Shown: piece by piece, positions 9,788-22,612 of the stretch
Numbering within the stretch: position 1 is the first letter of the stretch
Layout: every line of letters begins with the position of its first letter
Assembly: GCF_000340215.1 (NCBI RefSeq)
Contig: NW_006921532.1
Span: forward strand, 11,323,501 to 11,387,500
DNA from: Pseudocercospora fijiensis CIRAD86
Lineage: Eukaryota > Ascomycota > Dothideomycetes > Mycosphaerellales > Mycosphaerellaceae
Direction of reading: 5' to 3'
Length of the DNA: 64,000 nucleotides
Made by a program: the position numbers and the translations under genes
The notes under the pieces: generated by a model
Database searches by the model: none
What the model saw: the letters and a program-made list of their open reading frames with translations, nothing else
Told to the model about the DNA's origin: nothing

Positions 9788-12700
9788 TGAAGCTAGTTCT
9801 ATTTAACCCTTTATTACTACAACACCCTAGTCTATAGCTATTGCTGTTGCAATAGCCTTATTATTATCTTAGCCTAGATCCTAATACTCGGTATAATCGA
9901 AGTGGCTAGCAGCAGTAGCGGTCTCTTAGATAGTACTATGCATAAGTGTTAGGTCGTCGCTATCGTCTATTCTACTACTAGCTCTACTAGCTCTGCTAGC
10001 TCTGCTAGCTCTACTAGCTCTACTAGCTCTACTAGCTCTACTAGTGCTAGCACGACTAGCATCGCGAACTAGGTTGCGATTAGCATCGTTAGACTACAGC
10101 ATGTCTAGATCTGCGAGTGCTATGTTATATAGCATACCGCTAGCTATAGTATAGAAGCCGAGATTGCTACTACTATTGCTATTGTCGTGTTCGCCTAATG
10201 CCTAGGCATATCCTGCTAGTAGTAGACCGTCGCCTAGCTAAGCAAAGCTATTAGCATCTATGTATAGCTTATCTGCCTTATTAATAGCTATAGTACTAAG
10301 TAGACTACGATCTCCGCTATATCCGTCGAGTCCGTAGCTACGAGTATTAGCGCTATTAATGCCATCGACGCTATTATTGCCTGCCTCGTTCGTGCTTATA
10401 GTTATATACCGAGAACGAGCGCTATAAGCTTTATTTAATGCCTTAATTGCTAGTACTAGCTTACTAATACTAATCTGCTAAATATCGTCCGATAGGGCGC
10501 GATTATTATTAGCGTCCTTAGCGACTAGTTGTCGCTCTGTAAGGCCATCTCGGAACAGCTTGTCGGCTATACTTAGTATATCGGTTACGGCGTTCTTATT
10601 AGTATAGTAACTAGTACCTTCGACACCGATCGCGGATGTAAATATCTTCTTTAATGCTCGAGCTACGCGGCGATTACCGGCCTTCTTACGAGCGATAGCG
10701 GCTATATTATAGGTCGAGTTACTAAAGTAATTCAGATCTAGGGTTAGGTCGTTATTAATAAGCTCGATCTCTTTATCTGCGGCGATACCTTTGCCTTACT
10801 TACTAGAGGGGTTAACGATAGAGATAGCTATTAATACTCGACGCAACGGCTATTCCTATTCTAGCAACTAGCGGAATTCTAGCATATGCTTCGCGTAGTT
10901 AGTCTAGTTAGCTCTAAGGAATAGAACGATAAGGTAGTCGACTATACGCTTTAAGTAACCGACGTCTATTTTCCGGATAGCGGTATGCATCGTTATAAGC
11001 TCCTCGATCTGCATTAGTAAGCGACATATAGTAGTGTAGTCAGTATCCTAGATAATAACCTCGTCCTTACTAATATACTTGTTTTGCTATGCCTCCTTAG
11101 TAAACGCCTTACTCTAGATGTTCTCGACTATTTATAGATACTACTCCGGCTCGAGATTAGAGATAGTAGCCTTTAGTACCTCTATCCGGCTCTTCGACTT
11201 ATCGGAATAGTCTAATAAACCTTACAAGTCTATCTTATGCTAGAAGCAGGCAGTAATGCGGCTGCGGAATATGCGATATAGCAAGTTTAAGATTAAAAAG
11301 TATTTAGGGTTCTCCTTACTAATACCTTTTATCGTATAGAATAAGGCATCGCCGACTAAGGAATAGGCAAGCTGCGCCTTATCGGAATTCTTATCGAAGT
11401 GGGTCTTAACGATGCCGTACGCTTTGTTTATATAGACATATAGCTAGCTAGGCACGATAACGCCCTAGTCGTATCGATCGTACGGGCGCTCCGACTTAAC
11501 GCCTTCCGCTTAATAGCTATTAAAACGGGCACATATTATCTAGTCTCCGACGATTAGATATAGTCGGCTCTTCGTATCTCGAGTAGGATCCGGATCGCCG
11601 AAGTCCTTATCCTTATCTAGTTGTATATTGTCGATAAAGATGTCCTTTAAGACCTCCTTAGATCTAGTAATCGATACCTTATCGTTTATTAATAGCTTTA
11701 TTAGTACGAGGTCGGTAGCATCTTCTAGGCCTATTATACCGATTTCTAGTTATACAAAGCGCTCGGTTTTATTGCCCTTACGGAGATGCTTAGTACTAAC
11801 TCCTATTACTATATCGATACTCTCTAAAATAGTCGACTAGTATCGTATCTCGAAATCGTACCCCTTGAATACACCCTTTAGCTCTAGTCTAAATACAATA
11901 CCTAATGCCTAGTCGATATAGTATAACGAGAGGTGCTTACGGGTTCTATGCTTCGCGTCCTCGGCTAGGTTTCCTAGGATGTGCTTATAGCTAAGCTCCG
12001 AATTCAAATCGATTATATCTTTAGTTAAATCGTCTTGAATGCGCTCGTTAATGCCGATATAGGATGTAGTTATATTTAGCATCTCCGTACGGTCGCCTTG
12101 CTTCTAGACGCCCTTACGGTTCTTCTGCTTTACGAGGTTGTCGTATACCGAGAAACTCCGCTTGTCTCGAGCTATAATTATAATACGCTAGTCCTAGACC
12201 GCCTCTGTCTTCTGTATTAATACTTGAATTGTACGGGCGGTACTAGAAATGCCTATATTGTTAATTACACTAATAACGTGGTATAGTACACCGCTAGTAA
12301 CTAGGTATAGGCCGAATTGCTTGCCGAAAATCGAGGCCTTCTTTAAGGAGATCGAGCGAATAGCTATCTATATTATTACCGCGATGCGTTTGCGGAGGCA
12401 GTTCTGCTTATACGGAGGCGACTCGTTCGTAGTCTTATCGATTAGGACCTTCTTATTCGGAAGCAGCTTACGTAGAAGATCGACCTAGGTTAGTGCAGTA
12501 TCTTTAATAACACTATATATCTCCTATAGGTTGACCTCCTTTATCGAATCTTCCGGCTTGTATTAGCTAAAGAAGGGCTTACTAATAAGCTTCTTTAGTT
12601 CGTTGCGAATAACTCGAGCTAAGACGATATGCTTATATTTAAGGGTAGCTATAGACTAGCGGATATAGTTACGATAAGTCCTATTTAGCTTCTCGCTATA

Positions 12701-13358
12701 GCTATTAAAGATTATTATCTACTACTTAGGCGGGAGCCTAGTACGCTTCATCTCTCCGAAGATATTAACGTACTTCTACTCGCGGGTACGACGCTAACTA
12801 CGAACGCGTTAAGTGCCTCGAGTAGTCCTATTCTATTAAATACGTCGCTAAGGACTAGCGGCGGCGGCTACGGCTACGAGTCGAGTTTGTTATCGAGTCT
12901 AGCGGCGTAGTGCTATAGCTACGCTAGCATCTTCCGCATTTTCCTCGTCCGCTAGTTTATCGCTATTATCCTCCTCGACGTCGCTAAATAGGTCGATAGC
13001 CTCGTTTTCCTCGATAGGAGCCTCTTCCGCCTCTTTTAATACAATATTATTATTACTAAGATTATTATCCTACTTATACGCCTCCGGCTCGTATATATCT
13101 TCGTCGTTAACCGCCTAGAATAGGGCCTCTCTACGTGCCCTCTCGTCGATAGCAGCTATCTAGCGCTCTGCCTCGATACGTTGCTAGTCTATATTAAGCG
13201 CAGCTTGTATACTAGTATCTGCCTCGGAATCTAGGTTCAATTTAGATAATAGCTTAGACAACTCATTCGGGTATAGATTTAGCGGCAGGCTAGAAAGCGC
13301 GCTTAGTAGGTCTAGTAGGTCTAGCAGGTCGGAGTCTAGTATATCGACGTCGGACATA
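9700..13358 (-). pseudogene. DUF6589-type protein gene, RIP-degraded (candidate transposase-like gene)
   Basis: The minus-strand frame begins with an ATG at 13,356-13,358 and reads about 1,200 codons through TAG/TAA stops. The N-terminus is acidic. A segment around 12,245-12,360 matches the fungal 'GLYL..SG...VI...N..G' part of DUF6589 proteins. A later segment (about 11,430-11,570) carries the typical 'LYL..GD', 'SER.YDR' and 'KTHF' succession. The C-terminus has Ser-Arg-Ala repeats (about 9,967-10,050) and Leu-Glu-Leu-Ala repeats. I know DUF6589 as a domain of unknown function common in fungal genomes, especially basidiomycetes. The family match is from memory of its motifs and is fairly strong. 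Function is unknown; a role in movement of the element is inference from its place between inverted repeats. Confidence 0.75.
9967..10050 (-). repeat. 9-bp repeat (CTAGCTCTA-type) inside the DUF6589 gene
   Basis: About nine copies of a 9-bp unit encoding Ser-Arg-Ala repeats on the minus strand. It keeps the reading frame because the unit is a multiple of three. Confidence 0.85.
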
Positions 13359-13539
13359 TTAGCGGTAGATACGAGTAGTAGATGCGAGTAGTAAGGCGGA
13401 AGAAGCTAAGAGTAAGAGGAAGAAGAAGAAGAAGGCGGCAGCCCGCTATTACACCCGTAGCTTAAAGCGGCAAAGCTATATTGCCTTTAGGCCTACTTAA
13501 ATAAAGAGCGTATAAATGCGGCCTTTATTCGAATTACTA

Positions 13540-13620
13540 ACAGCGATATACGATATACGACACACGACATACGATACACGACATACGACATACGACATAC
13601 ACGATATACACGATATACAG
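13540..13620. repeat. Short tandem repeat (ACGACATACGATAC-type)
   Basis: Eight to nine degenerate units built from cgacatacgata and cacgatata, just upstream of the start of the DUF6589 gene. It may fall in that gene's promoter or leader. Confidence 0.7.
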
Positions 13621-14310
13621 AGAGAGTCTGCCTTAACGCGTATCCGAAGCCGAACGAGACTGTGTTTTACGAGGTTGCTTATCTTAGCGCGACAAACGAC
13701 GGCCTATAGGAAGCCGCCTATAGAAGGCCGCCCGCCTGCACGTAGGATCTTCTATCGCTTAGTGCACAACCGAGAATATCAGTAGACAATATGCTAGCTG
13801 CTAGCTTTAAGTACTGGCTTTTAGTGCTAGCTTTTAGTAATAGCTAAGTAACCTCCGCTACTTAGACACAATACAATAACACCACGCTCTATGCAAACAT
13901 AGCTTATATTAAAGTGATTAAGAATTGGCTATTCTAGAACCTCCGGGTTGTTACTTATCGAGATCCGAATGTCTCATTTCGAGTAGCTAGCTTAGCTCCG
14001 CTTAAGAGTTAGCAGACAGTAGGTATACATTTTCTCGATATATAGCTTATACAAACAGTACTCAGAATTAGCCGGTCTACAACCTCCTAGTCTTAGATTT
14101 GTGTATTTCCTATATTGGATATTAGGTAGCAGCGCTCTATAACAATCCGTCGTATACCTATATCTACCCGTAGTAAGGATTGCTTATTTTCTTTACAACT
14201 ATACGTCGCATTTGAATATTATATATATAGAATGACTTAGAAATGGCAGGGCTATAATATGCATACATCAAATTATAGTATTCTACGCTGGTTAGTAATC
14301 TTTTATTTTT

Positions 14311-14503
14311 ATAAGGACAATGCTACAGATCTGCTACATTTGTCCTTAGACCCTTGCTAGCGTAAGGAGGTTAGTGTAGTTAGGTGTGTAGGTCGCTCGC
14401 GTAGTAGTCCGATATAGAATGGTTAGAAGGTAGAAGGTGGAAGGTAGAAGGAAGGTAGAAGGTAGAAGGTAGAAGGTAGAAGGAGGTAGTTAGAAAGAGC
14501 CTA
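14311..14503 (-). repeat. Right terminal inverted repeat of the 12-kb element
   Basis: Reverse-complement partner of 2,472-2,683. The inner 40-bp module (14,311-14,350) is itself an imperfect palindrome (aaggacaa...ttgtcctt), so it could fold into a hairpin. The outer part holds a GAAGGTA-like microsatellite (about 14,420-14,485) and ends with aagagccta at 14,495-14,503. Confidence 0.75.
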
Positions 14504-16021
14504 CCCCCTGCTATACTAAAAACCTCTATGCGCTTAAATAGCAAGGGGCTGAAACGGAGATAGGCTAAAGGATAACCTCCTCGAAATCCCCTGCCTATAG
14601 GAAGCCCTAACAACTAATACTAAGCCGATAGTAGGGCCTTCCTTACTATCCGTCCTAGTTTAAAAGAAGGATACTAAGCTTAAGGACTATACTATATTTA
14701 ATAGCTCTAGTCGAAAGCAATATAACGACTACATTCGTAACTATAAGCTTAACTAGCGAAATGCACTAAGAGCTCTTCTAGATAACTACTTATCAGTCGT
14801 CTACGCTATATAGCATATTAATAACGACCTAAAGCGCACCTAGGACGACTATTTTAACTCCCTTAATAATTAGACCGCTGTTTAGTAGCAAGACTATAAG
14901 ACTATTATACTAAACACCCTTAGTAACCCTATATTACGCTAGCAGTACGCCTAAGACTAATATCTACGTACTAAACAAAAGGCCGACTAAACCTCTCGAT
15001 CCTTCGAGGCCTATCTAAAGACCCTTAAGGACGATTTGCTACCAAAGACCGACTCTATCTAGATATCTAAGATACGACCTAAACTAAGATAGGAATTAGT
15101 CCTTAAATTAGACCGCCGCCGTATGTTTAAATGGGCTAACCTTATACGCATTTAATTTATAGTCGAAGTAGAAACAGCTAAACGAGCTATTTAGCTCTAG
15201 TAACGACTAGAATCGAGGATCCGACTAGCTAGTACTAACCGCGGCAACTGTAGTGCCTACAGAGGAAACTGGGGTTCCTGCTGAAACGGTGGTGCTAGTA
15301 ATGGTAGGTGTGGTGACAATAACCGTAGAAGAGGCCGTAGCTAACGGCTATATAGAGGAGGCCGCGATAGGGGCCGTAGAAGGGGCTCGTATCCCTATAA
15401 TACTAACCGCTCGACTAATAATAATAGTAGTAACTATAGCAACCTCCTAACCGGATTGAAATGCTTTAACTGTAATAGTACTAGCTATCTACTAGGCTAA
15501 TACGATAAACCTAGGGATTAGGCCCGAGTCGACCGTACTACTACTAAGTACCGAAAAAACCTTTTAGCCGCTAATACTACCCCTATCGGTCCTTCTAATT
15601 AGTCGAAAAAAGAATAAGCGCCGCACTAACCGTTAGCCTCGTACGGTATAAGACTATCGATATTATACTAGCTATTATACGTACCTACCTTATAGGGGAT
15701 ATATATAGGAACAACTATAAGACTAAGGTTATACTAGACCTAGGAAATTTAGTTAGTGCTCTTATTAACTATCGCCTAGCTAAGCAATTAGACCTCCGAC
15801 AATTGCCTAGGACTAACCTACTAACCCTTGCTTAGTTTAATAACGCTCGGCACTTAACCTATAGAGCCTACTATATTTATATAGTTCTAAAAGACGACCT
15901 CGGCAATAAGCGCCTATTAGATTTTACTGCCTACGTAGTAGATATAGACAGCCTCCTATCCGATATTGTTATTAGCAACCCTATTCTTAAGTACTATACT
16001 ATTACGGGTAAGCAACGCGAC
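14504..16021 (+). pseudogene. gag C-terminal part, CCHC knuckle and protease of host gypsy
   Basis: Gag resumes here after the 12-kb insertion. A capsid-like helical region reads at about 14,700-15,180, followed by an Arg/Gly-rich tail. A CCHC zinc knuckle is visible at about 15,460-15,505 as C-F-N-C then Tyr in place of His, a CAC/CAT-to-TAT change. At about 15,690-15,790 a retropepsin-like region carries VILD-L-G, where the expected D-S/T-G has its middle codon changed. The frame has many TAG/TAA codons. It is broken at about 16,022 by the second insertion and continues at 22,787. Confidence 0.8.
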
Positions 16022-16026
16022 GCGCG

Positions 16027-16208
16027 TACGTAGATACTAGATATAAGACCTAATAGGTTCGATAAAGAGCTAGGTCTATCTACGTAAATCCGAATGGTTT
16101 TGTGCGGTACGCTAAGCGCTACGCGCTAAGTAGTAGGTTAGAGTCGCGTAGGCCGAATGCCTAAGGCTAGCGCTTCGCCGCTTCCTACCTAGAGCGTAGC
16201 CCTTTATA
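16027..16208 (-). repeat. 3' LTR of the second gypsy element
   Basis: Direct copy of 22,613-22,786. Differences are C/T and G/A changes plus one 8-bp insertion or duplication (cgccgctt, near 16,175). A polypurine tract lies immediately inside it. Confidence 0.85.
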
Positions 16209-16554
16209 TTACCCCTGTCCTCCTCCCCTTCTATCGCGGTTTCTATCGCTATTACTTTATCTGTTAGATCTATACCTATCTAAGCTTCTCTAAAGTAACG
16301 CGCTCGTAGTATCCTCCCTTACGATCGGGGTTTCCGCTACTTTCCGGTCGGGGTTGCCGTATCCTAGGCTTTAAGGGCTATAACTTTCTTCGCGACTACT
16401 AAACCGCGCTCTTTTACCTACTTACCGCTTCCTAAAACGCGCCTTACTTATACTCGCGCCTTCTATTGCCTTCGCGACCTTTACTTCCGTATCGCTTTCT
16501 ATAAGTATTAATATTTCCCTCTTCTTCGTCTTCTTCCTTTTTTCTCTATATATA

Positions 16555-16557
16555 CCT

Positions 16558-16643
<86 letters not shown>
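16555..16643. repeat. (CTA)n microsatellite, about 29 units
   Basis: A perfect or nearly perfect run of CTA (TAG on the other strand). It lies in the 3' untranslated part of the minus-strand gypsy element, about 350 bp inside the LTR. It may have begun as CAG/CTG changed to TAG/CTA by RIP, though that is inference. Confidence 0.95.
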
Positions 16644-16644
<1 letters not shown>

Positions 16645-16899
16645 ATACCGCAAGTCCCTCCCCTTCCTCCTCGGTTTCCTTCGTAAAATTAACTTATCCT
16701 AGATAGCTCGTCGAATTTACTACGTTAGTTGCTACAACTCCGGCGAAAACTACGCTAACTAATCTATAAGGTTCCCGTCCGATTTGTCGTAGAGTCCGCT
16801 AACTTTTCTTAAGCCCGCTAGCTCGAGGGCTTATACTAATTACGCTCGTAAGAGAATTGCTTACGCCCTACTATAAGTTATCGCGATTCCCGTACCGAA

Positions 16900-19800
16900 T
16901 CTCTCGCTAACTATTTAGTCCTTAAATAGCCTACGTAGCCTACGCTAGCTATACCCGCGCGAACCGCGCTAATATCGCCGAGAAGCACTCCGAGCTTCTT
17001 AAGGTTTTTAAGGTATAGAAAGCTCTTAAGTCTCTCTAGCCGTAGGGGTTGTTATCTAGGTAAGATTCCCCGTTTCCCGCGATAAAACCCTCGCTAACCG
17101 TTTGTTTTAGCGCTATCGCTTCGGAGGTAACGAATACCGTCGCTAATGTCGTAGCTTAATAGACTTAGACGTAAGTTCCTCGCTACCCTTCGACTTTCTC
17201 TCGCTAACCTCTCTTTTTTAGTAGCGTTCCGACTACCCTCTACCTCGGTAATAATCGTTTAGGTCCGCTAGAGGAGTAAAGGTTTCCGTAGGTTTTCTAG
17301 TAGGCTCTAGGTAGTTTCGGATATATTATTATTATTTTTATTATAGTCCTAAGGTAACCTTCTAATTTCGGGCGGAGACCCGATACTTACTTATAAATAC
17401 CTAAATAAAATTCTTCTTAACTCTAAATTATGTTTCTCTTCTCTAGTGTTCTAGTAAACCTAAGTCTAATAAGTTAGTAAGAAAATCTAAACTCTAGAAG
17501 TTAGTAAAAGTCCCTAGAATCTATAAACCCGTTACTCCGCGGAAAAACTCTAGGTTACCGCGTTATTTCTTCCGTTTTTCTCTCTTCTCCTAATCTCTTA
17601 GAGGCCCGTCGTTCTCCTCGATTTATCTATATTTCGCTTCGAAGTCGTCTAGTGCGGAGGTATCCGCGATATAGTCTAGGGGTTCCTACGTAGGTTTATA
17701 GTACCCGCTTTATTTTACGAGTGCTTCTCGCCCTCGGCTCTACTTCTTTTTCCGGGCGTATAGGATTTCTTCGACCTACTACTCTTTATACGTCTCGAAT
17801 AAGATAGGGTCCGGCTATTCGTCGTTAGTTACCTACCTTAGAAGGGGGTCCCGGCTCGTAAGTTTTAGAAGGTCGGTATAGAATACCGGGTAAATGTTAC
17901 TAGGTATCCCCGAGAGTCGTACTAAGATAGGCGATAATACCTCTTCTACTGTATACTTAGCGTGCTTCGAGTCGAGGCTCTTCTTTAGTCTACCGGTCTA
18001 GTAATTCCTTAGGTCGAGCTAGACCTTATCTCTAATACGATATACCGGCGCTAGAGTTCTAGTCTTATTCGCGCTATCCTCTTGTTTCTATACGGCTTCC
18101 GCTATTTATACTTAGTATAGATCTAAGATCTTCTTAATCTTATCTACGAACTCCTCCGCCTATTTCGCCGTAGTTAGCTATCTATCGATAGCTAGGTCCT
18201 TTTCTAACGTAACGGGGGAGGTAGATTTATAAATATAAGTCGCGAAGAAAGAGCTTATTCCTAACCCCGCTTAGTGTTTCCCGTTAAACGCTAGTTCTAC
18301 TATAGGAAGCTATTAGTTCTAATCGGACTGTATCTAGTTAATATAGTTCCGTAGGTAAGCTTATATATCTTAGTTTACGCGCTCCGGACCCCCGTCGGTT
18401 TATAGATAGTAGGCGGAGCTTAACCTCTACTTTATACCGAGTAGTCGATATATCTCCCTCTAGAAAGTGCTTATCTAATTCGTACCTCTATCGCTAGTAA
18501 TAGTACGAGGCAGTCTATAATGCCTAACCTAGTATTTTAGAAACAAAACCGCGTATTCCTTTACTTTTATAGAGGGAGTACCGATAAGGGCGATCTATTT
18601 ACTAAGGCGGTCTTTAATTACCTATAGATACCGGTTCCTATCTAACTCCGGTAGGTTAGTTATAAAGTCTATCGAGATTTCCTAGAAGAAACAGTCGGGT
18701 ACCGGTAGTAGTTTTAGGAGGCCGTATTTGTATTCCCTCTATACCTTATTACGTCTATAATAGTTATAGTTCCGTAGGAATTACCGCACCTACTTCGACT
18801 ATAGCAGCTAGTAAAAGTCGCGACCTAGTATAGAAGTAGTAGAATCCCGGCCGGAGTAGCCGTAGAGCGGCGAGTCGTAGATCGACTAGATAATCTTCGT
18901 ACGTAGTATATTCTACTATAGTTCCTCGGCCCCTATATCTTTATATTCGGTTTCCGTCGTCGCTAGGGCTCCTAGAACCTAGAGCTTGCCGCGGTAGCGA
19001 AGGAACCCCTTAGGGTCTATTATATAATCCCCGATCTAAATTTTTACTTTAATTTCCGGTTACAATATTCTATATCCCTTACGGACTTTCCGTACTACCG
19101 TCTAGTATACCGTATCTTTCTCGATAATACTCTTCTATATATCGTTTATCTCTAGGTCCTAGAATAGTTTAGCGCTTTCCGGCGAAGGCTACGCGGGCTC
19201 CGTTTCGTTCGCGAGTAGGGATAACGGGCTCGCCTTTATTATACGCAGGAAGCTACGGATAGTAGCACTAGAAATCTAGACGTTTTCCGGCTAGTTTAGA
19301 GAGAGGTCCGGCTCTAAGAATCTCCGAAACCTCGAAAGCTTATCGTCTTAGCCTAACGTATCTTATTCTCTCCTCGATAAGGTATCCGGTAGGATAGCTT
19401 CGATTCCCGGCCGGTAGACTAGGATAAACTAGTACTTCGCTAGTTCTTCCTACTATTAGATCTATCTTTCGGATAGCTAGCGCTTTACTATAAAGTATTC
19501 TAGGTTCTTATAGTCCGTCTAAATCGTAAAGGGGCTATATAATTTTAGCTCGGAGTCCTAAAACTTAATACTAGATACGACTACGAGCATTTCCTTATCG
19601 TAGATATCGTAATTAATCTCCGCTTTATTTAGTTTCTTCGAAAAGAAGCCTACCGGTCGGCGGATTCCCGCCTTTTCTTAGATAAGGGCGCCCCTAATCG
19701 CGAACCCGCTATAATCCGTCTTAAGGAAGGTAGGAAGGGACGGGTCTTACTAGGTAAGTACCGGGGCGCGGTAGAATTTGTCCTTTAGCGTCTCGAACGC

Positions 19801-22600
19801 TTTATCCTATTCTTCTCTCTAGGAGAACGGGGTTCCCTTACTAGTAAGCGCGGTTAATAGTACGGAGATCTTAGAATAGTTCGGTACGAATATATAGTAG
19901 TAGTTTATAAATCCTAAGAAACGACGAACTTCCTTTTAGGTCTTAGGTACTACCTATTTTTATACGGCTTCTATCTTTTTAGGGTCGGCTAATACTCCTT
20001 CTCCGTCGGCGTAGACGATAAATCCTAGGTACTTAATCTTTTTCTAGGCGAATTCGCTCTTTTTAATATCGAGGTAGAGGCCTCCGTTCTAAAGCTTCTT
20101 AAGAACCGCCCTTACCTTACGGAAATAGTCTTCCCTCGACCCGCTCGAGTAGATAACTACGTCGTCTATATATGCTAACGCGAAGTCGTCTAGATACTCC
20201 TATAGGAGAGTATTAATATACCGTTAAAATATAGCCGGGGCTTCGGACAAACTAAACGGGCATACTAGCTATTCGAACGAGCCTAGCCTAGTCCGGAAGG
20301 CCGTCTTATACTCGTATCCTTTTACTATTCTAATCTTATAAAAGGCCGAGACTACGTTAACCTTAGTTAACTACTAGGCCTCCGTTAGGTTCCTTATAGT
20401 ATCCGGGATTAGTAGGAAGGGATATCTATCTTACTTCGTTAGAGCGTTAAGCGCCCTATAGTCGTAGTAGAACCGGAGCCTACCGCCGGGTTTCTTAACG
20501 AATAATACGGGCGCCGCCGCCTCGGAGTTCGCGGGTCTAATAAATCCCTTCTTTAGGAGTTCGTTAAGTAACTTTCGTAAGACTAAGAGCTCCTATTTCG
20601 ATATACTATAGAGCGGGCCCTAGGGGAGCTACGGCTAGGATCTGTCTAGGTTTTTACGGAGTTCTATCGTATAGTCGATATTAGGGCAATAGGGCGCTAA
20701 CTTATCGGCTTCCCTTTAATAAAATAGCGCGGCTATATTACGAACCTCCGGAGGTAGCTTTTTCTTTAGCTCCTCGATCGTTAGATATTCTTTTATCTTT
20801 AGAGCCTTTTTAATATCCTCGGTAATTATAGCGGTAAGTAGGCTCCTAGTAGCGTCGATCGTAGCGATATTCCCGCTTATATCGAATTCGCGGTAGTAAC
20901 GCCCTTTATTAACCTAATACCGGGCCCTCCTATAATAGTACTAACGCTTTTCGGGCGCGGTCCTAACCTTATTATATACCTTCTATAGGTTCCCTAGGAT
21001 AAGGGGGAAGGCTAATCCCGGTACGACGTAAGCGTATACTATCTACCGGAACCCGTTAATTTCTATCTAAAAGGCGACGACTCCGACAATCTTCGCGTCC
21101 TATATCGTAGACGACGCTCCTTTTACTTCTCGGGACTCTCGGCTAATATAGCTAAGCCCGAGGCCTTTAGCTAAGCCTATATTAATCGTAGCGTAGTACT
21201 AGTATCCTTCGTCGATAAGAGTAGAAGTTCCGACGTTATTTTTAAGGACTATATCGGTATATATAAGGTTCCCGTTTATATCCTTTTTAACTTCTTTCTA
21301 TTTCCTTACCCGTACTTTATCTACTCTCGACTCCTAACTCTAAGCGAGAGTTACTCTTTTCCCGAGTCGGAACTACTTAAGTCCGACTAATCCTCCGCGT
21401 CTTCTAGTATAGGTTATACGGAGGTAACGCTAATCTTAGTAGGTTAAACCGGCGGTATATATAGGTAGTTACAAATATAGTACCCGCTCGCTCCGTAGCG
21501 GAAGTAGAGCCTTTTCTCTTTACGTTTCTCTCTCTCTATAGAGTCGACCTATTTAGCCCTAGGCTTCCTTACTATTCCTTACTAACCTCCGCGGTTCTTC
21601 TTACGGAAGGCGTTCGTTTAGGCGGGGTTTATAACTATGTCCCCGTCGGAGTCGACCTTCGAGTTCGCTATAGGAGCTATATAGGATAGGATAACTACCG
21701 AAGGGCTCGCGGTCTCCTTCTTCCTTTCTTGCTAGCGTTTCGTAGCCTATTTAAACTAGTCCGTCGATTCGAGGTTCGTTATAATTCGCTCGACTTCCTC
21801 TATATAGAGGTAGTAATCCTTAATCTTTAGTATAGCGGCGGTATAAGTCTTAGCCGCGTTCGAGAAGGTATTCTTTAAGTATCCGATTTTTATATCGTCG
21901 GTCTAGTAGTCTCCGCCTACGCTTAGTAGGAGGCCGTCGAATTCTAGCTAGTAGTCGTACTAGGGTTGTCCCTAAGTATACCTTAGGGCTTAGAGTTGCT
22001 CTAGCGCCTTAGCGGCTTCGTTACTATCCGTAAATACGTCCTCGAGTTGCTAAAAGAAAGCCTCGGGGTTCTTTCCTTTCGTAAGGCTTCCTTTTTCCTA
22101 GAAGTAGCGTATTCTAGCGCGTTCCTTCGCCGGTAGGGTATCGTAGATAGTATCCTAGTAGTAATCTTCGGAGAGCTTCGGTTTTAACCTAGAACGAACT
22201 CGGTACGAACTTCTTAGTCGTAGTAGGTAGTCCCGAAACGTCTTAGCTTTTCCGTCCTACGATAGTAGCTTCTATTCGCGTAACGCCGTTACGTTTTAGC
22301 TAGTAGCTAAGAGGGTTTCTAGGAGTCCTTTTAGGATCTCGTTCGTAGACTAGTCTCGCGTCGTACTAGTTTCGGTAGACCCGGCCTAGCGAGATGCTTC
22401 CGCCTATTAGAGCGTAGAGCGCGTAGCTTATAGCTAGGCTTCTATTGTCTATTGCCTAGTATAGAGACTCTCGAAGGCGCGATAAATCTTATCCCTAGTT
22501 ATCTCTAGCGTAGTAGGGGCAGCGTTCCCCTAGCCTTCTTACTCGGGTTCCTAGTAAACCTTAGCGTTTCCTATAATAAAGATCGAACCTAATATTATAG
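16900..22600 (-). pseudogene. gag-pol of the second gypsy element (RIP-mutated)
   Basis: Minus-strand reading gives gag (about 22,500-21,500) and a zinc knuckle near 21,450-21,530 in which the Cys/His codons appear as Tyr. An RT catalytic box reads AYIDDVVIYS near 20,150-20,190. The RT C-terminal 'YLGFIV...G' and following residues are near 20,000-20,050, with integrase sequence downstream at about 18,400-19,000. Stops are nearly all TAG/TAA. This is the usual Ty3/gypsy order. Confidence 0.8.
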
Positions 22601-22612
22601 ATAAGTAACGCG

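Larger units (their letters stand above)
2472..14503. mobile_element. ~12-kb inverted-repeat element with RecQ-like helicase and DUF6589-type genes
   Basis: A unit inserted in the gag of the host gypsy element, bounded by imperfect inverted repeats of about 200 bp (2,472-2,683 and 14,311-14,503). Inside are two long RIP-degraded genes pointing at each other: a RecQ-like helicase (+, about 3,430-6,700) and a DUF6589-type protein (-, 13,358 to about 9,700). Between them lie minisatellites and perhaps a third degraded gene. I found no retroelement domains and no known DDE motif. A 9-bp flanking match (2,463-2,471 versus 14,504-14,512, 7 of 9 identical) might be a target duplication, but it is low-complexity and weak. 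The DUF6589 protein is the candidate mobility protein and the helicase an accessory, by inference only. Confidence 0.7.

Noticed and set aside
9605..9837. Two overlapping plus-strand open frames rich in Leu/Ala/Ile or Ser/Asn
   Set aside because: They are the 12-bp minisatellite on the strand opposite to the DUF6589 gene.
2472..14503. Interpreting the 12-kb element as a Helitron or a Starship
   Set aside because: The helicase is RecQ-like, not Pif1-like, and no HUH Rep domain is seen; no DUF3435-type tyrosine recombinase is recognised, and the ends are inverted repeats.
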